A stretch of 7,663 nucleotides of DNA from Holosporales bacterium (GCA_031257945.1 JAIRNU010000103.1:1-7663), one strand, 5' to 3'; shown: positions 1 through 5,949, counted from the first letter of the stretch. The notes: generated from the letters alone by a model not told the origin. Numbers and translations: made by a program.

Positions 1-583
1 TGGGCCTCCTGGTGTGAAAGTGCTGTGGACAGGGTGGATGAAACTGGAGGTACTTATGGAATACAAGGAGTTCCTCGCGTAGTTTTTTGCGGGGGAGGGG
101 AAACGGGTCAAGTGTAGGCTGGAGTGGGGGGCCTACTTGTGGGGCAACTTGTTGTTGCTCAGAGGCCTGTGCCAAGTAGTTCGTCCATCGATATCTTACG
201 TTGTCCGCTGTTCTTCCTGGCAAGTACGATGCTATTCCGTCCCAGCTGGAGCCCGTGCGTTGACGTTGCGCAATCAGGGTAGCATCTTCTTCTGGAGTCC
301 ATGGGACCTGTACAGCATTATGAAGCCGCTGCCAGCGCAACCTGCACTGTCGAGCCGTTTTGCCTGGTATCTGTGCTGCAATTGTTTCCCACACTCGAGT
401 CGTTCTTCCTTGCACCTGTGCAATTATTGCCCACGGCAGATGAGCCGCTAGAGCGCGAAGCTGTTGGTCTTCTGCTGCAGTAAATCTTTGCTGGGCGTGT
501 TGCCGCGAGGCAGCACACGTGGCATCTTGGCAAGCACATGCTAACAACAGCGTAATCCCCGCTAATTTCGCCCAATTTTTCAT
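1..583 (-). CDS. Putative exported protein with two Myb/SANT-type repeats (C-terminus beyond the window)
   Basis: The frame is open from 583 to the left edge, about 194 residues, so the gene is partial. Residues 1-25 look like a signal peptide: KNWAK, then the hydrophobic stretch LAGITLLLACA. L-L-A-C at 13-16 is lipobox-like, and cleavage near A24-A25 is an alternative. Repeat 1 (about 34-88) begins FTAAED and ends W65-ETIAAQIPGKTARQCRLR-W84. Repeat 2 (95-138) is W95-TPEED...W114-DGIASYLPGRT...W133. The tryptophans sit 19 residues apart, as in Myb repeats, and the QCRLRW end of repeat 1 is typical of R2-type repeats. A proline/glutamine-rich tail follows, with a basic RKKLR at 165-169. Myb repeats bind DNA in eukaryotes; DNA binding here is inference. 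Starts: ATG 583, GTG 592 (AGGAAG a few bases upstream) or ATG 631. All keep the hydrophobic segment, and no ATG, GTG or TTG codon lies between that segment and repeat 1. It could be a host-directed effector or a lipoprotein. GC is higher than in phaC. Confidence 0.82.
   Translation of the reverse strand, partial: MKNWAKLAGITLLLACACQDATCAASRQHAQQRFTAAEDQQLRALAAHLPWAIIAQVQGRTTRVWETIAAQIPGKTARQCRLRWQRLHNAVQVPWTPEEDATLIAQRQRTGSSWDGIASYLPGRTADNVRYRWTNYLAQASEQQQVAPQVGPPLQPTLDPFPLPRKKLREELLVFHKYLQFHPPCPQHFHTRRP
345..433 (-). repeat. Imperfect tandem duplication inside Myb repeat 1
   Basis: Read on the minus strand, 433-392 and 391-345 are related segments. Both begin TGGG and share the blocks ATTGCA, CAGG and ACG-CTCGA. 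In protein they are W51-AIIAQVQGRTTRV and W65-ETIAAQIPGKTARQ, two versions of the Myb second-helix and turn region. Removing the first copy would give repeat 1 a near-canonical W/F-to-W spacing. The frame stays open because the first unit is 42 bases, a multiple of three. Confidence 0.6.
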
Positions 584-673
584 ATTTCTCACGGCTCTTC
601 CTGTAACTTCTCTGCTGATAACATACACCATAATCGCGCCACTATGCACTCACTTTTTTGGCTCTGTCCAGGT

Positions 674-702
674 CATATCAAATGAGAAAAAAGTATGGGC
701 AA
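674..702 (-). promoter_or_regulatory. Weak sigma-70-like promoter candidate for the Myb-repeat gene
   Basis: On the minus strand, TTGCCC (702-697) and GATATG (679-674) are separated by exactly 17 bases. Transcription would start about 75 bases before GTG 592. The -35 matches 4 of 6 and the -10 only 3 of 6 consensus positions, so this is a candidate only. A perfect TATAAT (772-767) lies further upstream but has no good -35. Confidence 0.22.
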
Positions 703-756
703 AAAGGGCTAACTGTTCCAAAGTACTCCAGTAAAAGTTAAGTAATAAATTAAGGC

Positions 757-776
757 TTATACATTGATTATACATT
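757..776. repeat. Two copies of TTATACATT, 11-bp period, in the divergent intergenic region
   Basis: TTATACATT occurs at 757-765 and again at 768-776, one helical turn apart, between the Myb-repeat gene (minus) and the small ORF at 811 (plus). The minus-strand reading of the second copy overlaps a TATAAT. The 11-bp phasing would suit a regulator binding site or overlapping promoter elements, but AT-rich chance repetition is also possible. Confidence 0.35.
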
Positions 777-810
777 ATCTTTTCTTTGTTGTGGAAATTA
801 ACAGACGTGG

Positions 811-1233
811 TTGGAAGTGCTGAACGCCCTGGTTAGACTGTGCATCGCCATTTTGTCTGCCGTTCTCCTTACGACCAATAGCCCAACTTCTGCAAAGGGG
901 CGATGTTTTTTCCAGACAAAAGGTATCATAAATACAGTTTTTATGACGTCAATGCAAAAAACAAAATATGTCAGCGCATGTACGTTGGAAGGAAGGCTTG
1001 AGGACGGAAAACCAAGCAGAACAGCGAGGAAACCAATTTAGAAATGTCCGGTTCTGCAATTTAGAAATGTCCGCTTTTTGGTAAAGATTGCCGGCAAACC
1101 TGAAAAGCTCTTCGAGCTCGACCTGTCCAATACATTATTAACACAAGCTGATATTGACGGTATGGCGAAAACGCTACCGTGGCGGGTAATTTTTAAAAAT
1201 GGACAAGTAGACTACGCAATCACTCCACAATAA
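811..1233 (+). pseudogene. Small secreted-protein gene interrupted by an in-frame stop
   Basis: I do not recognise this family. One frame runs from TTG 811 (or GTG 817) to the TAA at 1231-1233, broken only by TAG at 1039-1041. The N-terminus resembles a signal peptide: NALVRLC, a hydrophobic stretch AILSAVLL, then TTNSPTSAKG with a possible cleavage site near SAKG. The part after the stop still reads like protein, with VKIAGKPEKLFELDL and MAKTLPWRVIFKNGQ before two adjacent stop codons. The stop lies within the first of two identical 17-bp repeats, so an insertion or duplication may have broken a gene of about 140 codons. Alternatively the 76-codon first part is a complete small protein and the rest is chance. 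No clear ribosome binding site or ATG was seen, which lowers confidence. It is divergent from the Myb-repeat gene, which also carries an export signal. Confidence 0.42.
1034..1073. repeat. Pair of identical 17-bp direct repeats, period 23
   Basis: CAATTTAGAAATGTCCG is present at 1034-1050 and 1057-1073, separated by GTTCTG. The sequence between ACCAA (1032-1036) and TTGGT (1078-1082) has a short inverted pair at its edges. Repeated blocks of the form TAGAAATGTCC are reminiscent of the multiple terminal repeats at the ends of some IS21-family elements; that link is from memory and not verified. It coincides with the stop codon that interrupts the small secreted-protein ORF. Confidence 0.6.
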
Positions 1234-1272
1234 TAACGGCGCCATTACTATTGCCATTGTGCATAGTCTACT
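1206..1272. repeat. Large imperfect palindrome centred on GGCGCC
   Basis: AGTAGACTACGCA (1206-1218) faces TGCATAGTCTACT (1260-1272) with one mismatch. The middle AATAATAAC-GGCGCC-ATTACTATT continues the symmetry, apart from two mismatches, around the centre at 1240/1241. As RNA from either strand it could fold into a long, bulged hairpin. It overlaps the end of the broken plus-strand ORF and lies just beyond the 3' end of the minus-strand 24-codon ORF. There is no T-run on either side, so it is not a standard intrinsic terminator. Confidence 0.6.
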
Positions 1273-1280
1273 GCTGTAAC

Positions 1281-1301
1281 AGGGCCCGTAAACCGGGCCC
1301 T
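1281..1301 (-). terminator. GC-rich hairpin directly after the 24-codon ORF
   Basis: AGGGCCCG (1281-1288) and CGGGCCCT (1294-1301) form a perfect 8-bp stem with a 5-base loop. On the minus strand it starts three bases after the TAA of the small ORF at 1305-1379, the position expected of a transcript end. No T-run follows on either strand, so efficient intrinsic termination is doubtful. It may protect the 3' end or need Rho. Confidence 0.4.
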
Positions 1302-1304
1302 CAC

Positions 1305-1379
1305 TTAATCTGGAGCTCGACTCCTGTACCACGCGGGAACAGTCCTTTTCGAACTTGATACTTTTACTAAATACTTCAT
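1305..1379 (-). CDS. 24-residue basic small protein or leader peptide
   Basis: I do not recognise this peptide. The case for a gene is its context: AGAGGAGG (minus strand, 1393-1386) lies six bases before ATG 1379, the best Shine-Dalgarno match in the window. The ORF of 24 codons ends with TAA, and a GC-rich hairpin follows after three bases. The peptide begins MKYLVKV, continues SSSKRTVPAWYRSR and ends APD. It has six Lys/Arg against one Asp and no membrane segment. A 14-bp palindrome lies 33 bases upstream of the Shine-Dalgarno, where an operator could sit. It might be a free small protein, a leader peptide for a regulated RNA, or a truncated remnant; there is no gene on the minus strand just downstream to be regulated. 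It is divergent from lon by 399 bases. Confidence 0.45.
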   Translation of the reverse strand: MKYLVKVSSSKRTVPAWYRSRAPD

Positions 1380-1425
1380 TGTAAGCCTCCTCTAAACTAA
1401 AAAAAACTAACTAAAACTCAAAACA

Positions 1426-1439
1426 TTGAACCGGTTCAA
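1426..1439. promoter_or_regulatory. Perfect 14-bp palindrome, candidate operator
   Basis: TTGAACCGGTTCAA is a perfect palindrome with a central CCGG, standing out within A-rich, low-complexity DNA (about 1391-1475). Symmetric sites with a central CG are typical of dimeric repressors such as the LacI/GalR family, but the regulator is unknown. It lies upstream of the minus-strand small ORF and about 340 bases before lon, and could serve either. Confidence 0.45.
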
Positions 1440-1514
1440 CAAAACAAAAAATAAGCCAAAACAAAAAACACTCTACGAGAACATCGTTGCGCAACTTTGC
1501 TCGTATGTTAATTA

Positions 1515-1559
1515 TATGGGCAATTCGCCAGCGAAATAAACATCAAAAGATAGCCCATA
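1515..1559. repeat. Nested hairpin in the lon leader
   Basis: The outer stem is TATGGGC (1515-1521) with GCCCATA (1553-1559). An inner stem, TTCGC with GCGAA around a CA loop, begins two bases inside the left arm. No T-run follows on either strand. It may be an RNA structure in the 5' leader of lon if transcription starts upstream. Confidence 0.4.
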
Positions 1560-1778
1560 ATTTGTGCTTATTTTCTTGCTATTTGCTGCGACTTGTGGGT
1601 GCATTGCACTAGACCGTGGCAAAAGAAAGAACGAAGCTTTCGCAATGGGGCTACTGCAAAACAAAAAACAACAAGTATGGGGTTCTGAGGATAACTCGTG
1701 TTTTTCACAAAAAGGTGATGGTAGCTTTTGTTAAAGTTATGTAGACTGCATGTGTAAATCGTCTTTTCTGTTTTAGTT

Positions 1779-4166
1779 ATGTCACCAGCTGCAAAAAAAA
1801 GCAGTGCTCCCAGCACGAAAGTAAAAAATAAAGTGGAAAAAATAGAAACGAGGCGGATCCCAATATTAACTTTACGTGACACAGTTATTTTCCCGTATAT
1901 GGTTGTTCCGTTATTCGTTGGAAGGCCTAGGTCCGTTGCTGCGGTTAAGGCTGCGTGGAACTCTGAGACCAAGCAGATGCTCTTATTAACGCAGAAAAAG
2001 CCGACGGAGGAAACGCCTACCGAGAGTGATGTTTATCGGCATGGGACGCTATGCGTTTTGGACCAGGTATTGGATTTGGCCGATGGTACAGTCAAGATCC
2101 TAGTGTCCGGGAGGATGCGCGCAGAAGCCGTTTCAGTAGATTTTTCGGGGGAGTACATCGTTGCCGACGTTATAGAAAAACCGGACGTAATTTCGGACGC
2201 ATCAGAGGTGCACCTGGTCAAAGAAGCAGTTTTGAAGGAATTTTCGGATTATGCCAAGTATAACACTCGCGTCCCGTCTGAATTCCTGGTCGCGGCGGAG
2301 AAGATCCCTGACCCCGGGGTTTTGGTAGATACTATAATCTCGTATTTTTCCCTTAGCATAAAGGAAAAGCAGAGATACCTGGAAAAACAGGACGTTATAC
2401 ATCGCCTCGAGGACGTTTTTGCGCTCTTGGAAACAGAAAACAACGTTTATAACGTCGAGCGACGCATCCGCGGGCGCGTCAAAAAGCAAATTGAAAAAAC
2501 GCAGCGGGAGTATTACCTGAACGAACAACTTCGCGCGATTCATAAGGAATTGGGGAATACTGAAGAAGGCGAAGATGAAACGAGGGCGATGGAGGAGCGC
2601 ATTAGAAACACAAAATTCTCCAAAGAGGCCCGAGAAAGAGCCATATCGCGGTTGAAAAAGCTAAGATCCATGAATGTAATGTCTTCCGAGGCGAACGTTG
2701 TCCGGAGTTATTTGGAGTGGCTGCTAGATATCCCATGGCAAAAGGACTCTAAGGTAAAGACTGACATAACAGCGGCGGAAAAAATTCTAAATAGGGATCA
2801 CTACGGGCTAAAGCACGTTAAAGAAAGGGTCCTCGAATTTTTAGCTGTTCAGTCGCGTGTGAAAAAGAGCCTGGGACCAATTCTTTGTTTTGTTGGGCCT
2901 CCTGGAGTTGGCAAGACATCCCTTGGCAAATCGATAGCTGAAGTGACTGGCAGGTCTTTTGTAAAAGTCTCGCTTGGCGGGGTTGCCGATGAGTCTGAGA
3001 TCAGGGGCCATAGGAGCACGTATATAGGTGCTATGCCTGGAAAGATCATCCAAGGGATGAAAAAAGCTAAAACCAGTAATCCGCTCTTCTTGCTCGATGA
3101 AATCGATAAATTGGGGCATGACTGGCGCGGCGATCCGACATCCGCCCTTCTGGAGGTACTAGACCCAGAGCAAAACTTCGCCTTCAACGACCATTATATC
3201 GAGGTGGACTACGATCTGTCTGGAGTTATGTTTGTTGCTACTGCGAATTCGCTAAACATGCCACAGCCGCTGTTGGATCGTATGGAGGTGATCAGGATCC
3301 CAGGGTATACGGAAGACGAAAAACTCAACATTGCAAGGGACCACCTGCTCCCTAAACAAATGAAGCGACACGGCTTGAAAGCGTCTGAGTTTTCTGTATC
3401 CGATGAAGTGCTAATTAAATTGCTTCGTGAGTATACCAGGGAAGCCGGCGTAAGAAATTTCGAACGGGAAATAGCGAATTTATCGCGGAAAACCGTAAAA
3501 GAGATCGTGACGAAAAATGTAAAAAGTATCCAAATCAATGAGGAAATGCTGCGGAAATTTTGCGGCGTTCCCAAGTATACATTTGGAAAATCTGAATTGT
3601 TTAAAAGCCCAGGGGTTTCTACGGGGCTGGCTTGGACAGAAACCGGCGGGGATATGCTCTTTATAGAAGTCTTAATTTTCGCTGGAAATGGGAAGATTAT
3701 TCAGACGGGGAATTTGGGTGACGTTATGAAAGAATCGATTCAGGCGTCGTTAAGCTACGTACGCTCTAAGTCTGTGGCCTGGGGGGTATCTACCGAGTAT
3801 TTTGAAAAGCACGATATCCACGTTCACGTTCCCGAGGGCGCGACTCCAAAGGACGGGCCATCTGCGGGAGTTGCGATTTGCACTGCGCTAACGTCGGCTT
3901 TAATGAATGTTGTTGTGCGGTACGACGTTGCGATGACCGGGGAAGTGAACTTGCGCGGGCAGGTATCGGAAATTGGCGGCATAAAGGAGAAACTACTTTC
4001 GGCACACCGTGGAGGGATTAAAACGGTGATCCTCCCCAAGGACAATGAGAAAGACTTGGAGGAGGTTGACGAAAAAATCAGGAACGACTTAACATTTGTT
4101 TTGGCGTCTACTGTTGATGATGTGCTGAAACACGCACTACTGCAGCCGGAGCAAATTGGGTTGTAA
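1779..4166 (+). CDS. lon: ATP-dependent Lon protease
   Basis: Lon is a cytoplasmic AAA+ serine protease that unfolds and degrades damaged and regulatory proteins. At 795 residues it is close to the usual length (784 in E. coli). The substrate-binding N-terminal domain starts at RRIPILTLRDTVIFPYM (25-41), and a charged, probably coiled-coil linker follows around 215-310. Walker A is GPPGVGKTS (373-381); Walker B is PLFLLDEID with D440-E441. The C-terminal protease domain has HVHVPEGATPKDGPSAG with catalytic Ser695, and GGIKEKLL with catalytic Lys738; their 43-residue separation matches E. coli Ser679/Lys722. All key residues are present, so the enzyme should be active. The start at 1779 leaves about 24 lysine-rich residues before the conserved domain. 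No Shine-Dalgarno sequence precedes it: the upstream bases are T-rich, ending TTTTAGTT. It stands alone, without the clpP-clpX neighbours common in proteobacteria, and converges on phaC. Confidence 0.98.
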   Translation: MSPAAKKSSAPSTKVKNKVEKIETRRIPILTLRDTVIFPYMVVPLFVGRPRSVAAVKAAWNSETKQMLLLTQKKPTEETPTESDVYRHGTLCVLDQVLDLADGTVKILVSGRMRAEAVSVDFSGEYIVADVIEKPDVISDASEVHLVKEAVLKEFSDYAKYNTRVPSEFLVAAEKIPDPGVLVDTIISYFSLSIKEKQRYLEKQDVIHRLEDVFALLETENNVYNVERRIRGRVKKQIEKTQREYYLNEQLRAIHKELGNTEEGEDETRAMEERIRNTKFSKEARERAISRLKKLRSMNVMSSEANVVRSYLEWLLDIPWQKDSKVKTDITAAEKILNRDHYGLKHVKERVLEFLAVQSRVKKSLGPILCFVGPPGVGKTSLGKSIAEVTGRSFVKVSLGGVADESEIRGHRSTYIGAMPGKIIQGMKKAKTSNPLFLLDEIDKLGHDWRGDPTSALLEVLDPEQNFAFNDHYIEVDYDLSGVMFVATANSLNMPQPLLDRMEVIRIPGYTEDEKLNIARDHLLPKQMKRHGLKASEFSVSDEVLIKLLREYTREAGVRNFEREIANLSRKTVKEIVTKNVKSIQINEEMLRKFCGVPKYTFGKSELFKSPGVSTGLAWTETGGDMLFIEVLIFAGNGKIIQTGNLGDVMKESIQASLSYVRSKSVAWGVSTEYFEKHDIHVHVPEGATPKDGPSAGVAICTALTSALMNVVVRYDVAMTGEVNLRGQVSEIGGIKEKLLSAHRGGIKTVILPKDNEKDLEEVDEKIRNDLTFVLASTVDDVLKHALLQPEQIGL

Positions 4167-4188
4167 TAGCCGTCGGGCACTTTGGGAT

Positions 4189-4210
4189 TGGGCCTTGTTG
4201 GTGCGGCCCA
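4189..4210 (+). terminator. Weak hairpin after lon
   Basis: TGGGCC (4189-4194) and GGCCCA (4205-4210) form a 6-bp stem with a 10-base loop, 22 bases after the lon stop. There is no T-run afterwards, so it is at best a Rho-assisted or weak terminator between the convergent lon and phaC genes. Confidence 0.3.
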
Positions 4211-4220
4211 TTAGCGTACC

Positions 4221-4268
4221 GAGCACAATTTGCAGGAGGGAGTTGAGCACGGTCTGCAGGAAAAAACT
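4221..4268. repeat. Imperfect 24-bp tandem duplication between lon and phaC
   Basis: GAGCACAATTTGCAGGA (4221-4237) is followed 24 bases later by GAGCACGGTCTGCAGGA (4245-4261), 14 of 17 identical, and both units continue to a TT at the same place. It occupies the spacer between the 3' ends of two convergent genes. It encodes nothing recognisable. Confidence 0.5.
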
Positions 4269-4290
4269 TGGCGATTCCGTTAGCGCGCAA

Positions 4291-5949
4291 TCATCGCTGC
4301 TTTGCGAAACTGCCAGGGGCCTCCTCCAAAAATGAAGTTGCCATGTACGACGCTATTTCCCCACCATCAAATTGTTGTTGCCATGTATTCCACGTCGTCC
4401 ACCAAGACCCCTGTTTTTTATTTGCACTAGACCGCCAATCCTCCGCTTTTTGCCCTTTTTTGATGGTATTTTCATAATAGTAATACTTGTGCTTATGTGG
4501 CGGATTTATGCAGCCAACAATATGCCCCGCCCCTCCAAGTACAAATTTCAAATTTGGAAAAATTTGAGCTGCTGAAAAGCATGATTCCCAGGGGACGACG
4601 TGATCCCGTTCAGTTCCAAAAACGAACATATGATTTTTTATTTTTTTCAATCCTTCTTGCAAAAAGGCGCCAAACTCATCAGTTTTTTGCGCAAAAAATT
4701 GGTTTTTGAAGAAAAAATTGTTGATGCACTCAAACAGCATTTTTAGCGGTATTCGCGGGGTATCGTGGTTCCAGTACAAAAAATCCAGCGAGGGTAACTC
4801 GTTTCCCAGCAAATACCGTTCTACATAGTTTGGCCAAATTAAATCATTCGCCCGCAAACAGCAGAATATTTTTGTAAAAATTTCCCCCAAAAGCACGCCT
4901 TTTTTCTCTAAACACCCCACGCTTTGGTTTTGCAAAAATGGCTCTGATATAAAAAGGTTGATCCACTCGAGAAATCTGAAATCTAACGGAGCCATAAGCA
5001 GCGTAACTGACCCAACGGGGAATGGCTCATCTGCCGCGCAGGCCTCTGCAAGTTTAGCAAGAAAGAAAGTTCCTCCAACGCACATTGCTATTACGTTAAC
5101 GGTCATATCTTTAGTGGCACAATCTGGCGGGAGGTGTTCTTTGTTTATTTTATATGTAGTGTCGATAGCTGTATTAATACCAGCTTCCAAATAATCATGC
5201 ATCGAAAAATCGCAGTGTTCTTTTGTCGGGTTTGCCCATGATAGCGTAAAAACAGTTCTTCCCTGAGCCAAATTAAACTTCACAAAAGAATTATCCTGAG
5301 ATAAATCAAAAAGATAATATTTATTGATCCAGGATGGTATTAGTAAAACAGGGGATTTGTGAGTGTGTTTTAATACTGGGTCATACTGAATAAGCTGAAA
5401 GATATCGTTTTGGAAAACGATACTCCCCTTTGTTGTCGCTATATTTTTGCCTAATTCAAAGGATTCTGTGTTGGTTAATGGGGGAACAAGGTACGGGTTA
5501 AAAATAAAATCTGTCCAAAAGTTTTTAATGCCGTTTATGAAATTTTCCCCATTTTGCGCGATTGTTTTTTGCAGGACAGCTGGGTTGGTAAACGGAAAAT
5601 TGCTTGGAGAACAAGCGTCAAGAAAAAATTTCACCCAAAACAAGGTTTTTTTTTTGTCTGCTGGTGGGGCGTCTGCCGCCTCGAAGAATTGTAGGACATT
5701 TGATTGGTAGGTAAGATACTGCTCTTTTATGGACTGGAAAAAGGAATTTTCTTCCCAATTAGGGTCAAGGAACCTCCGATCTTTTGCAAAAAAGGATGCA
5801 GAGGGCTCTTTGTTAGCGGCTGTTTGTTGAGCGTGTTGGCTAGCTGGGTGGCCTTTTGTGGCGGTCCCAGCCTCCTCTCGGCCTTTTCCAGCATCGGCTT
5901 CTTGCGCCGGTGAGCCGGAGCTGAGACGGTTATGTATATCTTTGTCCAT
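4291..5949 (-). CDS. phaC: Class I-type poly(3-hydroxyalkanoate) synthase
   Basis: PhaC polymerises (R)-3-hydroxyacyl-CoA, typically 3-hydroxybutyryl-CoA, on the surface of storage granules. The 552 residues fit class I synthases. After a low-complexity, Ala/Gln/Glu-rich N-terminus of about 50 residues comes the family signature KDRRFLDPNWEENSFFQSIK. The alpha/beta-hydrolase core holds the nucleophile Cys290 in AMCVGGT, Asp449 in ERDHVVPW and His476 in GAGHIVG followed by INPP. The spacings, 159 and 27 residues, closely match Cys319, Asp480 and His508 of Cupriavidus necator. The first glycine of the usual G-x-C-x-G-G box is alanine (Ala288), a mild deviation. ATG 5949 has only a weak upstream ACGGA as ribosome binding site. 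No phaA, phaB, phaR or phasin gene is visible, so the monomer supply must be encoded elsewhere. The gene is visibly AT-rich. Confidence 0.95.
   Translation of the reverse strand: MDKDIHNRLSSGSPAQEADAGKGREEAGTATKGHPASQHAQQTAANKEPSASFFAKDRRFLDPNWEENSFFQSIKEQYLTYQSNVLQFFEAADAPPADKKKTLFWVKFFLDACSPSNFPFTNPAVLQKTIAQNGENFINGIKNFWTDFIFNPYLVPPLTNTESFELGKNIATTKGSIVFQNDIFQLIQYDPVLKHTHKSPVLLIPSWINKYYLFDLSQDNSFVKFNLAQGRTVFTLSWANPTKEHCDFSMHDYLEAGINTAIDTTYKINKEHLPPDCATKDMTVNVIAMCVGGTFFLAKLAEACAADEPFPVGSVTLLMAPLDFRFLEWINLFISEPFLQNQSVGCLEKKGVLLGEIFTKIFCCLRANDLIWPNYVERYLLGNELPSLDFLYWNHDTPRIPLKMLFECINNFFFKNQFFAQKTDEFGAFLQEGLKKIKNHMFVFGTERDHVVPWESCFSAAQIFPNLKFVLGGAGHIVGCINPPHKHKYYYYENTIKKGQKAEDWRSSANKKQGSWWTTWNTWQQQFDGGEIASYMATSFLEEAPGSFAKQR

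Larger units (their letters stand above)
1380..1778. other. Intergenic leader between the 24-codon ORF and lon
   Basis: No protein gene is credible here. The left part is A-rich on the plus strand (about 1391-1475) and includes the 14-bp palindrome. GTTGCGCAAC (1486-1495) is a small perfect palindrome. TATGGGC (1515-1521) and GCCCATA (1553-1559) form a 7-bp stem enclosing an inner TTCGC/GCGAA stem, so a structured RNA is possible. I could not identify a convincing promoter for lon. No tRNA-like cloverleaf was seen. Confidence 0.55.

Noticed and set aside
1..12. TGGGCCTCCTGG shared with the Walker A region of lon (around 2894-2905)
   Set aside because: Similarity stops after 12 bases, and the minus-strand frame across 1-12 continues the Myb-repeat protein; treated as coincidence.
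137..451. Plus-strand ORF of 104 codons, with another at 301-483
   Set aside because: Both are antisense to the Myb-repeat frame, whose domain pattern is unmistakable; their own translations are Cys/Ser/Leu-rich without motifs.
318..575. Minus-strand ORF of 85 codons
   Set aside because: Same strand but a different frame from the Myb-repeat gene; it overlaps the repeats and shows no family features.
519..734. Plus-strand ORF of 71 codons with a hydrophobic stretch
   Set aside because: It starts inside the antisense of the Myb-repeat gene and covers its upstream region; no ribosome binding site or recognisable features.
1645..1685. CCCCATT on the minus strand resembling a heat-shock promoter -10 near lon
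   Set aside because: It points away from lon, and the upstream CTTG-like element is too far (about 18 bases) for the sigma-32 spacing.
1380..1778. Possible tRNA or CRISPR content in the gene-poor leader
   Set aside because: No acceptor or T-loop pattern and no regularly spaced repeats were found.
1568..1972. Minus-strand ORF of 134 codons with a hydrophobic segment
   Set aside because: About half is antisense to the conserved start of lon, and the rest lies in the leader without a ribosome binding site.
4108..4290. Minus-strand ORF of 60 codons between lon and phaC
   Set aside because: Overlaps the lon 3' end in antisense and includes the tandem duplication; no family resemblance.
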